Assembly (NCBI GenBank): GCA_016281495.1 | Contig: JAEEIU010000022.1 | Coordinates: 31,096 to 95,095 of the forward strand | Length of the DNA: 64,000 nucleotides | DNA from: Treponema sp. | GTDB lineage: Bacteria; Spirochaetota; Spirochaetia; Treponematales; Treponemataceae | Reading direction: 5' to 3' | Shown: in pieces, positions 32,674-41,328 of the stretch | How the letters are laid out: every line of letters starts with the position of its first letter | Position numbering within the stretch: position 1 is the stretch's first letter | Translations under genes and position numbers: made by a program | The notes under the pieces: model-generated | What the model was told of the DNA's origin: nothing | The model's input: only the letters and a program-made list of their open reading frames with translations | Databases searched by the model: none

Positions 32674-35070
32674 ATGTCTATAGATATGCGTAGACTATTT
32701 GTTTTTCTTTTTTGTTTGCTGACGGTTAGCTGTCTTTCCGCCCAAACCAAGCCATTGTACAGGTTGCCGGAAAATACTCCGTCAAAAGCCGATGATAGTT
32801 CAGAACCATACCTTGTTGGAACTGATTCAGGACTTTACCAGATATCTGCCAAGGGACAGGCTACTGCCCTGTGGACTGAAGGTAAGGTTACCAAGATCTT
32901 AAAGACCAATGTCACTGTAGATTCAAAAGAGGTGACAAAGTGGTATTTTGTGACTTCAAAGGGTATCGTTTCTTCTTATGACCTTATCAGCTTTACTGAA
33001 TGCAACAACGGCCTTCCCGTTCTTACAATCAAGGAATATGCGGACGGCAAAAAATCTTTAGTCAATCAAAGCCAGCTCTTAAAGGATCTTTGTGTGGATC
33101 CTCTTGATCAGAACATATTGGTCACCGCCACAAAGGATGCCGTATACATTACACGGGACGGCGGTGCAAAATGGACTTCCCTAAGCTCAACAAGCAAATT
33201 TACCGCGGGTATTAAGGCGGCGGCTGTTGCCCACATGCCTGTCTACGCATCGGACGGCAGCATACAGTCTACCAAACTCACCGTATTCATGTCACATTCA
33301 ATTTACGGATTCTCCTACTGCTACCCGGACAATGGAGCCACCTGGACCGATGTGTCCAAGGGATTCGGATTCCTTTCCAACCTTACGCAGCCGGATGAAA
33401 TAAGCGACATTCTTCCGGTATTGTGCAGCGATTCAAACGGAAAGCTCTATGTTGAGATTTACTGTGCCAATAGCTACATGCCAAAAGTCTACCGCTTTGA
33501 CTGGAAGAACAAAAAGGCTGTTCAAATCTATTCGGGAAAAGGTGAGGCAGAATCAATCGACAGTTTGTGCCAGGCGGGTAACTCCCTATACTTTGTGATG
33601 CTCGGTGAGGCTAGGTCAATTTCCCTTACCGACGGAAGTGTGGTGGCCCTGCCAAAAGAATATTCAACATGGAAAAATCAGCTCTATCTTGCGGAAGGCA
33701 ACGTCAATACTGCCTATGTTCCTGCAAAACGAAACGGTCTTTCTCAGCCGCTACAGTTGAATGAACTGTGGATGCTTCAGCCGGACATCTCCCTTAGCAA
33801 ATATGGTGAGACAGCAACCGACAAAAAGGCAGTCTACATATCCGCATATCAGGTCCGCAACATGACCGGAATCAACAAGTACAAGGGCATCGTAAAGAAC
33901 AACAAGCTCAATGCGGTTGTCGTTGACATGAAGGACGATTACGGTGTCCTGAGGTTTACGCCCAACTCTGAATTGTTGAAGAAGAAAGGTTTTGTCTCCG
34001 CATATAAAATTGACGTTGAGCAGTTTGTCTCAGAGTTCAAGAAGGATGACGTGTATCTTGTGGCACGTATCGTTGTGTTCAAGGACAAGCATCTTTCTGA
34101 ATATGGTGGCGGAAAATATGCCGTGTGGAACTACAATACCGGAAAAGCCTGGGTCGGAACAAAAGACTCAAGCGGAACACTATATGACGAAAACTGGGTT
34201 GATCCATATTGTGAGGAAGTTTGGGAATACAACGTAGAGATTGCAAAGGAACTGATTCAGCGTGGATTTGACGAGGTTCAGTTTGACTACATACGTTTCC
34301 CGACAGACGGCCTTAATCTTGGAAGCGCCTCTTACAGATGGAAGGAAAAGGGAATGGACAAGGAATCTGCCATCATGTCTTTCCTTTCTTATGCAAGAAA
34401 AAATATAGATGCCCCGATTGGAATCGACATTTACGGAGCCAACGGATGGTACAGGAGCGGAACACGTACTGGTCAGGATGTAGAGATGCTTTCTGAATAC
34501 GTGGACATCATCTGCCCCATGTTCTATCCTTCACACTTTGAGCAGAACTTCCTTGAATCAAGTCCTGTAATTGAACGCCCATACCGCATCTACTTCTATG
34601 GAACATACCGCAACATGGTGATCGGCCGCAACCGCATCATCGTCCGTCCGTGGGTTCAGGCATTCTACATGGGTGTACGCTACGACCGCACATACTACGA
34701 CAAGAACTACGTAAAGCGCGAGGTCTTTGGTGTAAGGGATTCTGTAAACCGCGGCTACATGTACTGGAACAATTCCGGCGGAATGTATGACGACATAAGC
34801 CCCGATCCGGGAGACGCTCCATCACCATGGAAGGGAAACGAGGCTGACTTGCAGTACAAGCTTCCTGCATTCAGTTCCAGCCCCGAATTACGCGAAAGCA
34901 ACACTAACATAAAGAGAAGCCCCATCGCATCTGCACCAGACAGGGATGATGACATGATAAGCATCTTTAATTCAGTGCTTTATCCAGTCCCCGACACCTA
35001 TGACACAAAGGATGCCAAAAACGCTTCCGCAATGCTTCTTAGTGTTGACGGTGGTAAAGGTATAAGATGA
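32674..35070 (+). CDS. Secreted DUF4015-type glycoside-hydrolase-like protein with N-terminal propeller
   Basis: A protein of 798 residues from ATG 32674 (or 794 from ATG 32686; neither has a ribosome site, and coupling to the preceding stop is likely). The signal sequence RRLFVFLFCLLTVSCLSAQ may be cleaved or lipid-modified. Residues about 30-370 contain Asp-box/BNR-like turns (TRDGGAKWTS, PDNGATWTDV), suggesting a beta-propeller. Residues about 380-700 match the DUF4015 putative glycosyl hydrolase barrel: NAVVVDMKDDYGVLRF, VYLVARIVVFKDKHLSE, EVQFDYIRFPTDG, PIGIDIYGANGWY and MFYPSHFEQN. Acidic residues in VVDMKDD and QFDYIRFP are likely catalytic. Such proteins are thought to act on extracellular or envelope glycans. 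The 3' end overlaps mnmE by 4 bp. Confidence 0.8.
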   Translation: MSIDMRRLFVFLFCLLTVSCLSAQTKPLYRLPENTPSKADDSSEPYLVGTDSGLYQISAKGQATALWTEGKVTKILKTNVTVDSKEVTKWYFVTSKGIVSSYDLISFTECNNGLPVLTIKEYADGKKSLVNQSQLLKDLCVDPLDQNILVTATKDAVYITRDGGAKWTSLSSTSKFTAGIKAAAVAHMPVYASDGSIQSTKLTVFMSHSIYGFSYCYPDNGATWTDVSKGFGFLSNLTQPDEISDILPVLCSDSNGKLYVEIYCANSYMPKVYRFDWKNKKAVQIYSGKGEAESIDSLCQAGNSLYFVMLGEARSISLTDGSVVALPKEYSTWKNQLYLAEGNVNTAYVPAKRNGLSQPLQLNELWMLQPDISLSKYGETATDKKAVYISAYQVRNMTGINKYKGIVKNNKLNAVVVDMKDDYGVLRFTPNSELLKKKGFVSAYKIDVEQFVSEFKKDDVYLVARIVVFKDKHLSEYGGGKYAVWNYNTGKAWVGTKDSSGTLYDENWVDPYCEEVWEYNVEIAKELIQRGFDEVQFDYIRFPTDGLNLGSASYRWKEKGMDKESAIMSFLSYARKNIDAPIGIDIYGANGWYRSGTRTGQDVEMLSEYVDIICPMFYPSHFEQNFLESSPVIERPYRIYFYGTYRNMVIGRNRIIVRPWVQAFYMGVRYDRTYYDKNYVKREVFGVRDSVNRGYMYWNNSGGMYDDISPDPGDAPSPWKGNEADLQYKLPAFSSSPELRESNTNIKRSPIASAPDRDDDMISIFNSVLYPVPDTYDTKDAKNASAMLLSVDGGKGIR

Positions 35071-36443
35071 CAAATCTGGGCTATACCCCAGGCGAACCTA
35101 TAGCGGCCATAGCGACATCACTTGCACCGGCGGCTATAGGAATTGTCCGCACAAGTGGGGAAGGCTGCATAGGGCTCGTTTCAAAAATATTTTCAAATCC
35201 AAAAAAACTCATTTCTTCCCCTCCCAACTCCCTTGTCTATGGCTGGATTTTAGACGGCACAAAAAAAATCGACCAGGTGATGCTCGGTGTCTATCATGCC
35301 CCAAAATCGTTTACCGGCGAGGACATGGTGGAAATCTACTGTCACGGTGGAGTGGCGGTTGTAAAGTCTGTGATGGAACTCCTTTTGCATTCTGGGTTCA
35401 GGCAGGCGGAAAAGGGTGAGTTTACGTTCAGGGCGTTCATCAACGGAAAGACGGATTTGACCCGTGCGGAAGCGGTAAGGGAAATAATCGACAGCAAGAC
35501 GGATGAATCAAGAAACCGTGCAATAGGCCGGCTTCAGGGCATTCTGTTTGAGGAAATCAATTCAATCAAAAAGCTGATAGTGGATTCAATTGCCCAAATC
35601 GAAGTTGAAATTGAATACCCCGAGGACGAGGAAAACATCAGCGACACGTTTGATGACTCTCTTTTGCATGAGGCCAAATCCAGGCTTCAGGTTCTGGTGT
35701 CGTCATGGAAAAACGAAAAGCTTTATCAGGACGGGCTCCGTGTTGTTCTATGCGGAAAAACCAATGCGGGAAAATCCAGTTTGTTTAATTCACTTCTAAA
35801 GGAAGACCGTGCGATTGTAAGCGACATAGAGGGAACCACTCGCGACTGGCTTGAATCATGGGTTAGCTTTGACGGACTGCCTGCAAGAATTTTTGACACT
35901 GCGGGCCTAAGAAAAACCGATGATATAATCGAAGCAGCCGGAGTTGAACGCACAAAGGACCTGAGCAAGGAAGCCGATTTGATTCTGTATCTGGTGGATT
36001 CAACCGTGGGGCTGATGGACGAAGACCTTGCCTTTATGAAAAATGCCGGTGGACTCCCCGTAATCCTTGTGTGGAACAAATGCGATTCAGATCAGAGCGG
36101 GAACCTGCCGGATGAAGGACCATGGAATAAGGCCGTTGCAATTTCTGCCAAAACCGGAAGCGGAACTGCTGTACTGGCTCAGGCTGTAAAGGGACTTCTT
36201 GAGGACGTAGAAGGTTCTGCAAGGAGTGGAGCAGCCCTGGGTAGCGAAAGGCAAAAGGATTCTGTAACGGAAGCGCTTGAACGTGTAAACCATGCCCTTG
36301 AGGTTGCGGGAACAGGACTTTCAATGGATGCGGTGGTTCAGGATCTGGAAGACAGCCTTGATTCCCTGGGCGAAGTTACCGGAGAGGTCTGCGCCGACGA
36401 CATTCTGGAAAGCATCTTCAGCAATTTCTGCGTAGGGAAGTGA
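35067..36443 (+). CDS. mnmE: tRNA uridine-5-carboxymethylaminomethyl modification GTPase
   Basis: A 458-residue protein with all MnmE parts. The N-terminal folate-binding domain (EPIAAIATSLAPAAIGIVRT, FTGEDMVEIYCHGG, GEFTFRAFINGKTDLTRAEA) is followed by a helical domain holding the G domain: P-loop CGKTNAGKSSLFN, switch DIEGTTRD, DTAGLRKTDD and VWNKCDSD. It ends in the catalytic C-terminal motif FCVGK. With MnmG it modifies wobble uridines in tRNA. Its ATG overlaps the DUF4015 stop (ATGA). Palindromic repeats follow the stop. Confidence 0.97.
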   Translation: MTNLGYTPGEPIAAIATSLAPAAIGIVRTSGEGCIGLVSKIFSNPKKLISSPPNSLVYGWILDGTKKIDQVMLGVYHAPKSFTGEDMVEIYCHGGVAVVKSVMELLLHSGFRQAEKGEFTFRAFINGKTDLTRAEAVREIIDSKTDESRNRAIGRLQGILFEEINSIKKLIVDSIAQIEVEIEYPEDEENISDTFDDSLLHEAKSRLQVLVSSWKNEKLYQDGLRVVLCGKTNAGKSSLFNSLLKEDRAIVSDIEGTTRDWLESWVSFDGLPARIFDTAGLRKTDDIIEAAGVERTKDLSKEADLILYLVDSTVGLMDEDLAFMKNAGGLPVILVWNKCDSDQSGNLPDEGPWNKAVAISAKTGSGTAVLAQAVKGLLEDVEGSARSGAALGSERQKDSVTEALERVNHALEVAGTGLSMDAVVQDLEDSLDSLGEVTGEVCADDILESIFSNFCVGK

Positions 36444-36482
36444 CCATGTGCGGCATTCCGAACCTAAATTCAGCAATACGTC

Positions 36483-36560
36483 ATTGCCGTGCGTGACACG
36501 GCAATCTTACGGTTATATAAAAGGTCAGCTGGGGATTGCCGGATCAAGTCCGGCAATGAC
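36483..36560. repeat. Two short palindromes after mnmE
   Basis: ATTGCCGTGCGTGACACGGCAAT (36483-36505) and ATTGCCGGATCAAGTCCGGCAAT (36535-36557, then GAC). They lie between the convergent mnmE and PilZ-like genes and may also end their transcripts. Confidence 0.75.
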
Positions 36561-36570
36561 GGTGGCAGGT

Positions 36571-37488
36571 TCAGCTTGCACTTTCAGCTTGATTCTTGGG
36601 GCCGTATTTTGCCTGGAATTTGGCGGCTTCTATGGCTTCTTCCTCTTCTTTTCCTGCCGTGGCAAAGACTGTCTGCAAAAGGTTCTTTGTCCGTGAACTT
36701 ACAATCTGATAAATTTTTTGTGAAAGCCTGTGTTCTGAGTCGCTGTCCAGGCCGTTTGAGCCATCCTTTCGCGTAAAGACAAAAATGTTCAGGACACCTT
36801 CCGGGGTATTGCGCTGCATCAGGAGCGTACCGTCTCCATGAATGTGGAGTCCGTTTACTATCAGCATGAAGTCCGTGATTTTACTTGAGACGGGAATTAC
36901 ATTTTCCGTATTCTGGAAGATGCATGAAAAGTGGTTCAAACTGATGTCGCTGATTTTTCCCTTGTACTGGTTTTTCTTGAATTCAAATGTGATTTCGCTT
37001 TTGTCGTCACAGATGGCACGTACGGTCTTGCGCCTTCCACCTGCCTGATTAACATAAAGTATGCGGTCAATCAGCGGAAAGTTTTTTGCATGCTGATACT
37101 CAAGTGGAATGCAACCGCACGGAATGCCTACGTCAAAAAGATAGAAACGTTCAAGCTTGCTTTTTTCTTCTTCGGTTTTTCGTTTTGAATACAGCACGCC
37201 GATCAGGACTTTGTCTCCGTATGTGCGCTGAAGCTGGTAGATGTATTTTGGCCATTCAATTCCATGAATTTCGGCATCAATATAGAAGAACAGGATGGAA
37301 TCTGTAAAAAGGGAAATGATAAGTTCGACCTTTCTGCGCATTGAACAATAACGGTCGTCAACAATGATGTAAGTTTCATAGCCGTGATTAAGATACTCTT
37401 CCATGTATATTTCCGGAAGAAGTGACATGTCCGGGGCTATAAAAAATGTTTTGCGTCCTGCATACAGTTCTGCAGCCAAATCACTCAT
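36571..37488 (-). CDS. PilZ-like domain protein
   Basis: A 305-residue cytosolic protein with AGGAGG before the ATG at 37488. The first about 160 residues look like a divergent receiver/Rossmann-type domain (TYIIVDDRYCSMRRKVELII). Residues about 172-275 resemble PilZ: the RxxxR element in GGRRKTVRA, then GKISDISLNHFSCIF, matching the (D/N)xSxxG position but without the glycine. The C-terminal 30 residues are charged. PilZ domains bind cyclic di-GMP and change shape; in spirochaetes they affect motility and virulence. An EAL phosphodiesterase lies 1 kb away. The fit is moderate because the motif is not perfect. Confidence 0.6.
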   Translation of the reverse strand: MSDLAAELYAGRKTFFIAPDMSLLPEIYMEEYLNHGYETYIIVDDRYCSMRRKVELIISLFTDSILFFYIDAEIHGIEWPKYIYQLQRTYGDKVLIGVLYSKRKTEEEKSKLERFYLFDVGIPCGCIPLEYQHAKNFPLIDRILYVNQAGGRRKTVRAICDDKSEITFEFKKNQYKGKISDISLNHFSCIFQNTENVIPVSSKITDFMLIVNGLHIHGDGTLLMQRNTPEGVLNIFVFTRKDGSNGLDSDSEHRLSQKIYQIVSSRTKNLLQTVFATAGKEEEEAIEAAKFQAKYGPKNQAESAS

Positions 37489-37584
37489 GGAAAACCTCCT
37501 GTTCCAAAAAATGAGTTCGCAAAACTTTTACAGATGTGCTCCTTTTAAATTCTACTTAAATTATAGAATACATGCTGACAAAAG

Positions 37585-37612
37585 TAAAGGGGGAAATCAT
37601 CTTTCCCCCTTA
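37585..37612 (-). terminator. Terminator of the Hsp20 gene
   Basis: AAGGGGGAAA/TTTCCCCCTT stem-loop 22 bp beyond the hsp20 stop; on the minus strand it is followed by TACTTTTG, a weak U-tract. Confidence 0.6.
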
Positions 37613-37634
37613 AAAAATCAGTTTGGGCTTTTGA

Positions 37635-38066
37635 TTAAGCTACTGAAATGGAAATCTTTTTCGGCTCTGTAAGTGCCTTTCTTGGAATGTTTACGGAAAG
37701 GACACCGTTCTTAAAGTTGGCGCTTACTTTCTCGCTGTCGATATCCTGTGGCAAAGAGAAGCGGCGGCAGAATCCACTTGACCTTCTTTCATGGATGAGC
37801 CACTGTACCTCTCCTTCCTTTTTATCCTTTGATTTTTCTTCCTTTGTTTCCTCCGTGTGGGAAGAAATGGTAAGAACATTGTCCTTAAGATCCACGTCAA
37901 CGTCTTTTTCGGTGCGTCCGGGCAAATCCATTTCCAAGGCGTATGCATCTTTGGTTTCCTTTACGTCGACCTGTGGGACTCCAAATGAATAATTCTTTGC
38001 CACTGCGGGGAAAAATCCAAAGTCACCGTCGTCAAAAAGTGAGTTGAAAAGTGAAAGTTCGTTCAT
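37635..38066 (-). CDS. Small heat shock protein, Hsp20/alpha-crystallin family
   Basis: A 143-residue protein with GGAGG before the ATG at 38066. The alpha-crystallin domain runs from about residue 30 (VPQVDVKETKDAYALEMDLP) through the conserved ending VSANFKNGVLSVNIPRK with the typical A-x-x-x-N-G-V-L signature; the C-terminal IxI-type tail is ISISVA. It holds unfolding proteins for refolding by ATP-dependent chaperones. No CIRCE-type operator (TTAGCACTC-N9-GAGTGCTAA) is visible upstream. Confidence 0.93.
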   Translation of the reverse strand: MNELSLFNSLFDDGDFGFFPAVAKNYSFGVPQVDVKETKDAYALEMDLPGRTEKDVDVDLKDNVLTISSHTEETKEEKSKDKKEGEVQWLIHERRSSGFCRRFSLPQDIDSEKVSANFKNGVLSVNIPRKALTEPKKISISVA

Positions 38067-38543
38067 AATATTACCTCCAAAATGGTTTTGTTTGATTTAT
38101 TACCGGTTTTTTATCCCGGCACTAAACATATAGCAAATTTTGTGCCAACTTTTTTTTGAATGTCAAAGGTCAAATATATGAAATATTAATTTAAAATTGT
38201 CTCCCAGCGAAATCTGCCCCGAAAAAAGGCTTGCTGGAAACTTCGTTGCAAAAACCGCGCTACGCTTGTGCAGATTTTTTTCGGTTCAGCTTTTGCTTCC
38301 GACAATTTTAGCTTAAATCGGTATAAATGGCCTTTGCCATTCCTGTTGATCATATAGAGGGTTGAAGGTTGTCTAAGATGTATCAAAATGACGCTTTATT
38401 TTTCCTTAAAACATGCTTGGCTTGTTCAAAATGACCCGATTTTCTTGCGATTTTCCTTCAATCTTATTTAAAATGGACTTCCACAAATTAAAAAAAAATG
38501 GTATAGTAAGTATATTAAAGAAAAGTTGGGGACTGCTTTATTT
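38067..38543. other. Gene-free gap between hsp20 and the EAL gene
   Basis: This 477-bp gap contains no convincing gene. It presumably holds the divergent promoters of both neighbours: an AT-rich stretch with GGTATAGTAAG is about 40 bp before the EAL gene. Pieces such as GCTACGCTTGTGC look like relics of palindromic repeats, but I could not assign them. Confidence 0.4.
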
Positions 38544-39977
38544 ATGAATGATTTTGGTTCGCTACAATTTCTATCCGTTGACGGGTCATCTCTTGTAATT
38601 CCGGTATCTGCCTTTGTGTGCATAGTACTGGTGCTTTTGTATGCCCTTGTGATAACAATATTGTATGTGAAAAAAATCGTAGGCGGCAAAAATCATGACC
38701 GTCTGACCGGTATGCTCAATTTACAGGGATTTGAAACTTCCGTCGAACGCCTTTTCCGGCTGGCAAAAAACCACAGGTTCCTTTTGTCCGAGCTGAACGT
38801 AAGGGATTTCGCTTTTGTCAACCGCATTTACGGGGCAGACAAGGGAGACTTGATCCTTAAATGCATAGCCAAGCATTTGACCGAGATAAAGAATCACTCT
38901 CCCAACGCCATCATAGCAAGAGGTTATGCCGACAACTTCTATATCCTCCAGCCAATCGAAGGGGATGAAAAAGATTTTATTACGGCAATGGAAATGACTC
39001 AGAGCAATCTTCAGGAACAGGTGGGAAAAGAAGAAGATGTTCATATCATATTAAAGAGTGGAAATATTGTCTGCATCAACCACGGACGCGAATCAATCGA
39101 CATAAGGGACATGATAAGCAAGGTCGGTTATGCACGCCGTCTGACCCAGGACAGCGTAATCGAAAATTTCTCCATTTACGACAGCAATATGCGCATTCAG
39201 CATGAGAATGAGGAGCGCATTGAAAACGGCATAGAAAAGGCAATCACAAACAAAGACCTGCTTGTTCTGTACCAGCCCAAAATCAATCTGGAGACAGGAA
39301 AAATTCAGGGTGCGGAAGCTCTTGTGCGATGGAAGACAAAAAACAATGCATTGATTCCGCCGGATATCTTTATTCCTGTACTTGAACGCAACGGACTTGT
39401 AGGTGTTCTTGACCAGTATGTCTATAGAAAAGTATTCTCTTTCCTAAAGAGCCTGAATCAGGAGGAAATTCCTCAGGTCCCCATTTCCATGAACATTTCT
39501 CGTCTGGCCCACAACTCACTTGAATTCATTACCGAACTGGACACATTGCAGCTTCAGTACCAGGTGGACAAGAAATTCATAGAGCTTGAGATAGAAGAAC
39601 GTTTTGCGGGTGCCGGAGACGATTACGTAAAGGATTTGATTCACCGCCTGCATTCTGCCGGATATGTCGTTAGCATGGATGACTTTGGCAGCGGACAGTC
39701 TTCGCTCAACATGCTGTGCGAGATGCCGGTTGACGTAGTAAAGTTTGACCAGAGATTCCTGCATCAGGCCGAAAGTTCAAGGGATGCCCGTGTGGTTCTT
39801 GCCTACATGATCAAGATGGTCAACGAGTTGGGCAAAATATCCCTGTGCGAGGGTGTCGAAACCAAAAAGCAGGTAAAAATCCTCCAGAACATAGGCTGTA
39901 ATGTTGCCCAGGGTTACTATTATTCACGCCCCGTAGACGAAGAAACCTTCAAGAAATTCATTCTGGAAAACATCTGA
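38544..39977 (+). CDS. EAL-domain cyclic-di-GMP phosphodiesterase with degenerate GGDEF domain
   Basis: A 477-residue protein from ATG 38544 (a TTG at 38526 is an alternative). One N-terminal membrane helix (VIPVSAFVCIVLVLLYALVI) is followed by a GGDEF-like domain (DRLTGMLNLQGFETSVERLF) whose active motif is replaced (ARGYADNFYI), so it cannot be a cyclase. The EAL domain has the catalytic set: GAEALVRW, SMNISRLA, LEIEERF, VSMDDFGSG, VKFDQRF, CEGVETKKQ and AQGYYYSRP. The enzyme should hydrolyse cyclic di-GMP, with the GGDEF-like part possibly a GTP sensor. The PilZ-like gene nearby suggests a local signalling module. Confidence 0.92.
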   Translation: MNDFGSLQFLSVDGSSLVIPVSAFVCIVLVLLYALVITILYVKKIVGGKNHDRLTGMLNLQGFETSVERLFRLAKNHRFLLSELNVRDFAFVNRIYGADKGDLILKCIAKHLTEIKNHSPNAIIARGYADNFYILQPIEGDEKDFITAMEMTQSNLQEQVGKEEDVHIILKSGNIVCINHGRESIDIRDMISKVGYARRLTQDSVIENFSIYDSNMRIQHENEERIENGIEKAITNKDLLVLYQPKINLETGKIQGAEALVRWKTKNNALIPPDIFIPVLERNGLVGVLDQYVYRKVFSFLKSLNQEEIPQVPISMNISRLAHNSLEFITELDTLQLQYQVDKKFIELEIEERFAGAGDDYVKDLIHRLHSAGYVVSMDDFGSGQSSLNMLCEMPVDVVKFDQRFLHQAESSRDARVVLAYMIKMVNELGKISLCEGVETKKQVKILQNIGCNVAQGYYYSRPVDEETFKKFILENI

Positions 39978-39998
39978 TAATCAATCAATTATTGAAAA

Positions 39999-41273
39999 TC
40001 ATTTCCTCATCTTTTTTATGAATGTCGTTATTTCCAAAGCGAACGCTTCCATTTCCTTTTGGTCGTCGAATGCGGCCTGATTCAAAGGGGTGAGTGGTGC
40101 GTTGGTGGCGGCTATAAAAAAGCGGACGTCATCTGCCTGAATGTCGGGGGTCTGGCACTGTGCGTTTACCGGTGCAAGTCCAGTCCTGAATGCAAGGTCA
40201 GCCTGAAAACCCGACGAAAGCATTGCCTTTATGAGTGTTGTCAAAGCCTTGTTCTTTGTCAGTGGAACAGCAGATATGACGGAGCCTGTAAGATAGCGTT
40301 TGCCTGCGGGTCTTGAGGACGGGAAAAATCCAACAGAGTTTCCACCGTTTCCGAGTGCTCGTGGCAGGGATGTGAAATTCTTTAGTGCCTGGATGCTCAT
40401 GCTGCGGTGGTCGCTCAGTGTCATGATGGCTATGGAACTGTAACGGTTCTCCATGTAAATTTCTACATCGCGTTTGGTCATGGTAAAGATGCCCGGATGA
40501 ATGAGTCCTGAATTGATCCATCGGGCAAGAGTTGACAGTGCCGCATAAAGGGGAGATTCCGGGGTGGATGCAATTGTCTCAAGGAATTCTGCAATCTCGC
40601 TTGAGTCTGGAATGTAGTCCTTTCCGTCATAAAATTCAATGATTGATTTCACGGCTTCAAGGTATGCCTCGTCTCCCGAGTAACATTCGGTGAGTGCGGT
40701 GATTACGCTGAGTGTGGTTTCTGCATCGGCTCCTGCAAATACAATCGGGTAGGGGAAATTCTCTTTTGACTCACTTGCAAATTTCTCTATGTCTGACCAT
40801 GTCTGTAGCTGCTGTGTGTTTGTTACTGCAAGGGCGTCGTTCAATATGTTCATCTCTACATTGTCCATAAGTAGCGGTATGGAGATGGCATTGTTTCCCA
40901 TCAGGACTGCCTTTTGCCTCATTGATGATGTTGCCTCGCTCATGACGGAAAGTGGCAGTGAAGGATTTTTCTTGCCTGCATCAATTGAAGAAATCAAGTT
41001 GTCCTGGAGTTTTCCCATGGGCATCAGAATCATGTCCACTGAATCATCTGCCTTATCAAGATGCTCAAAACTGATTGAGGGAGCCTTTTTGTCATCCGCA
41101 TAGGAATTCTTTATCAGCTCCACAAAAATATCCTCTGTGTCTGAGTCAAGCTCGTAAAAACCTACTTTTATGCTTTTAGCCCTGTTTCCAAGACAAACAC
41201 CTGTTATTACGGCCGCAACTGAAATGAATAATACGGCTCCGGCAATGATTAAAATTTTCCTGTTAATTATCAT
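39999..41273 (-). CDS. Membrane-anchored solute-binding-like protein
   Basis: A 424-residue protein with one N-terminal membrane helix (IIAGAVLFISVAAVITGVCLG), possibly uncleaved or lipid-modified. The rest resembles family 1 extracellular solute-binding proteins: an opening strand SIKVGFYELDSD, an ALAVTNTQQLQTWSDIEKFA segment, SIAIMTLSDHRS and a helical end. No permease or ATPase gene is adjacent, so it is an orphan binding protein or a sensor partner. The patatin-like gene lies 55 bp upstream on the same strand, so they may be co-transcribed. Confidence 0.65.
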   Translation of the reverse strand: MIINRKILIIAGAVLFISVAAVITGVCLGNRAKSIKVGFYELDSDTEDIFVELIKNSYADDKKAPSISFEHLDKADDSVDMILMPMGKLQDNLISSIDAGKKNPSLPLSVMSEATSSMRQKAVLMGNNAISIPLLMDNVEMNILNDALAVTNTQQLQTWSDIEKFASESKENFPYPIVFAGADAETTLSVITALTECYSGDEAYLEAVKSIIEFYDGKDYIPDSSEIAEFLETIASTPESPLYAALSTLARWINSGLIHPGIFTMTKRDVEIYMENRYSSIAIMTLSDHRSMSIQALKNFTSLPRALGNGGNSVGFFPSSRPAGKRYLTGSVISAVPLTKNKALTTLIKAMLSSGFQADLAFRTGLAPVNAQCQTPDIQADDVRFFIAATNAPLTPLNQAAFDDQKEMEAFALEITTFIKKMRK

Positions 41274-41328
41274 GCCAAGAAGTATATACCATCGGGATAA
41301 AAGATTAAAGGGGATGAAAAGGATGGTA

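Noticed and set aside
38067..38200. CIRCE/HrcA operator upstream of hsp20
   Set aside because: I looked for TTAGCACTC-N9-GAGTGCTAA; only a partial AGTGCC occurs and the second arm is absent.
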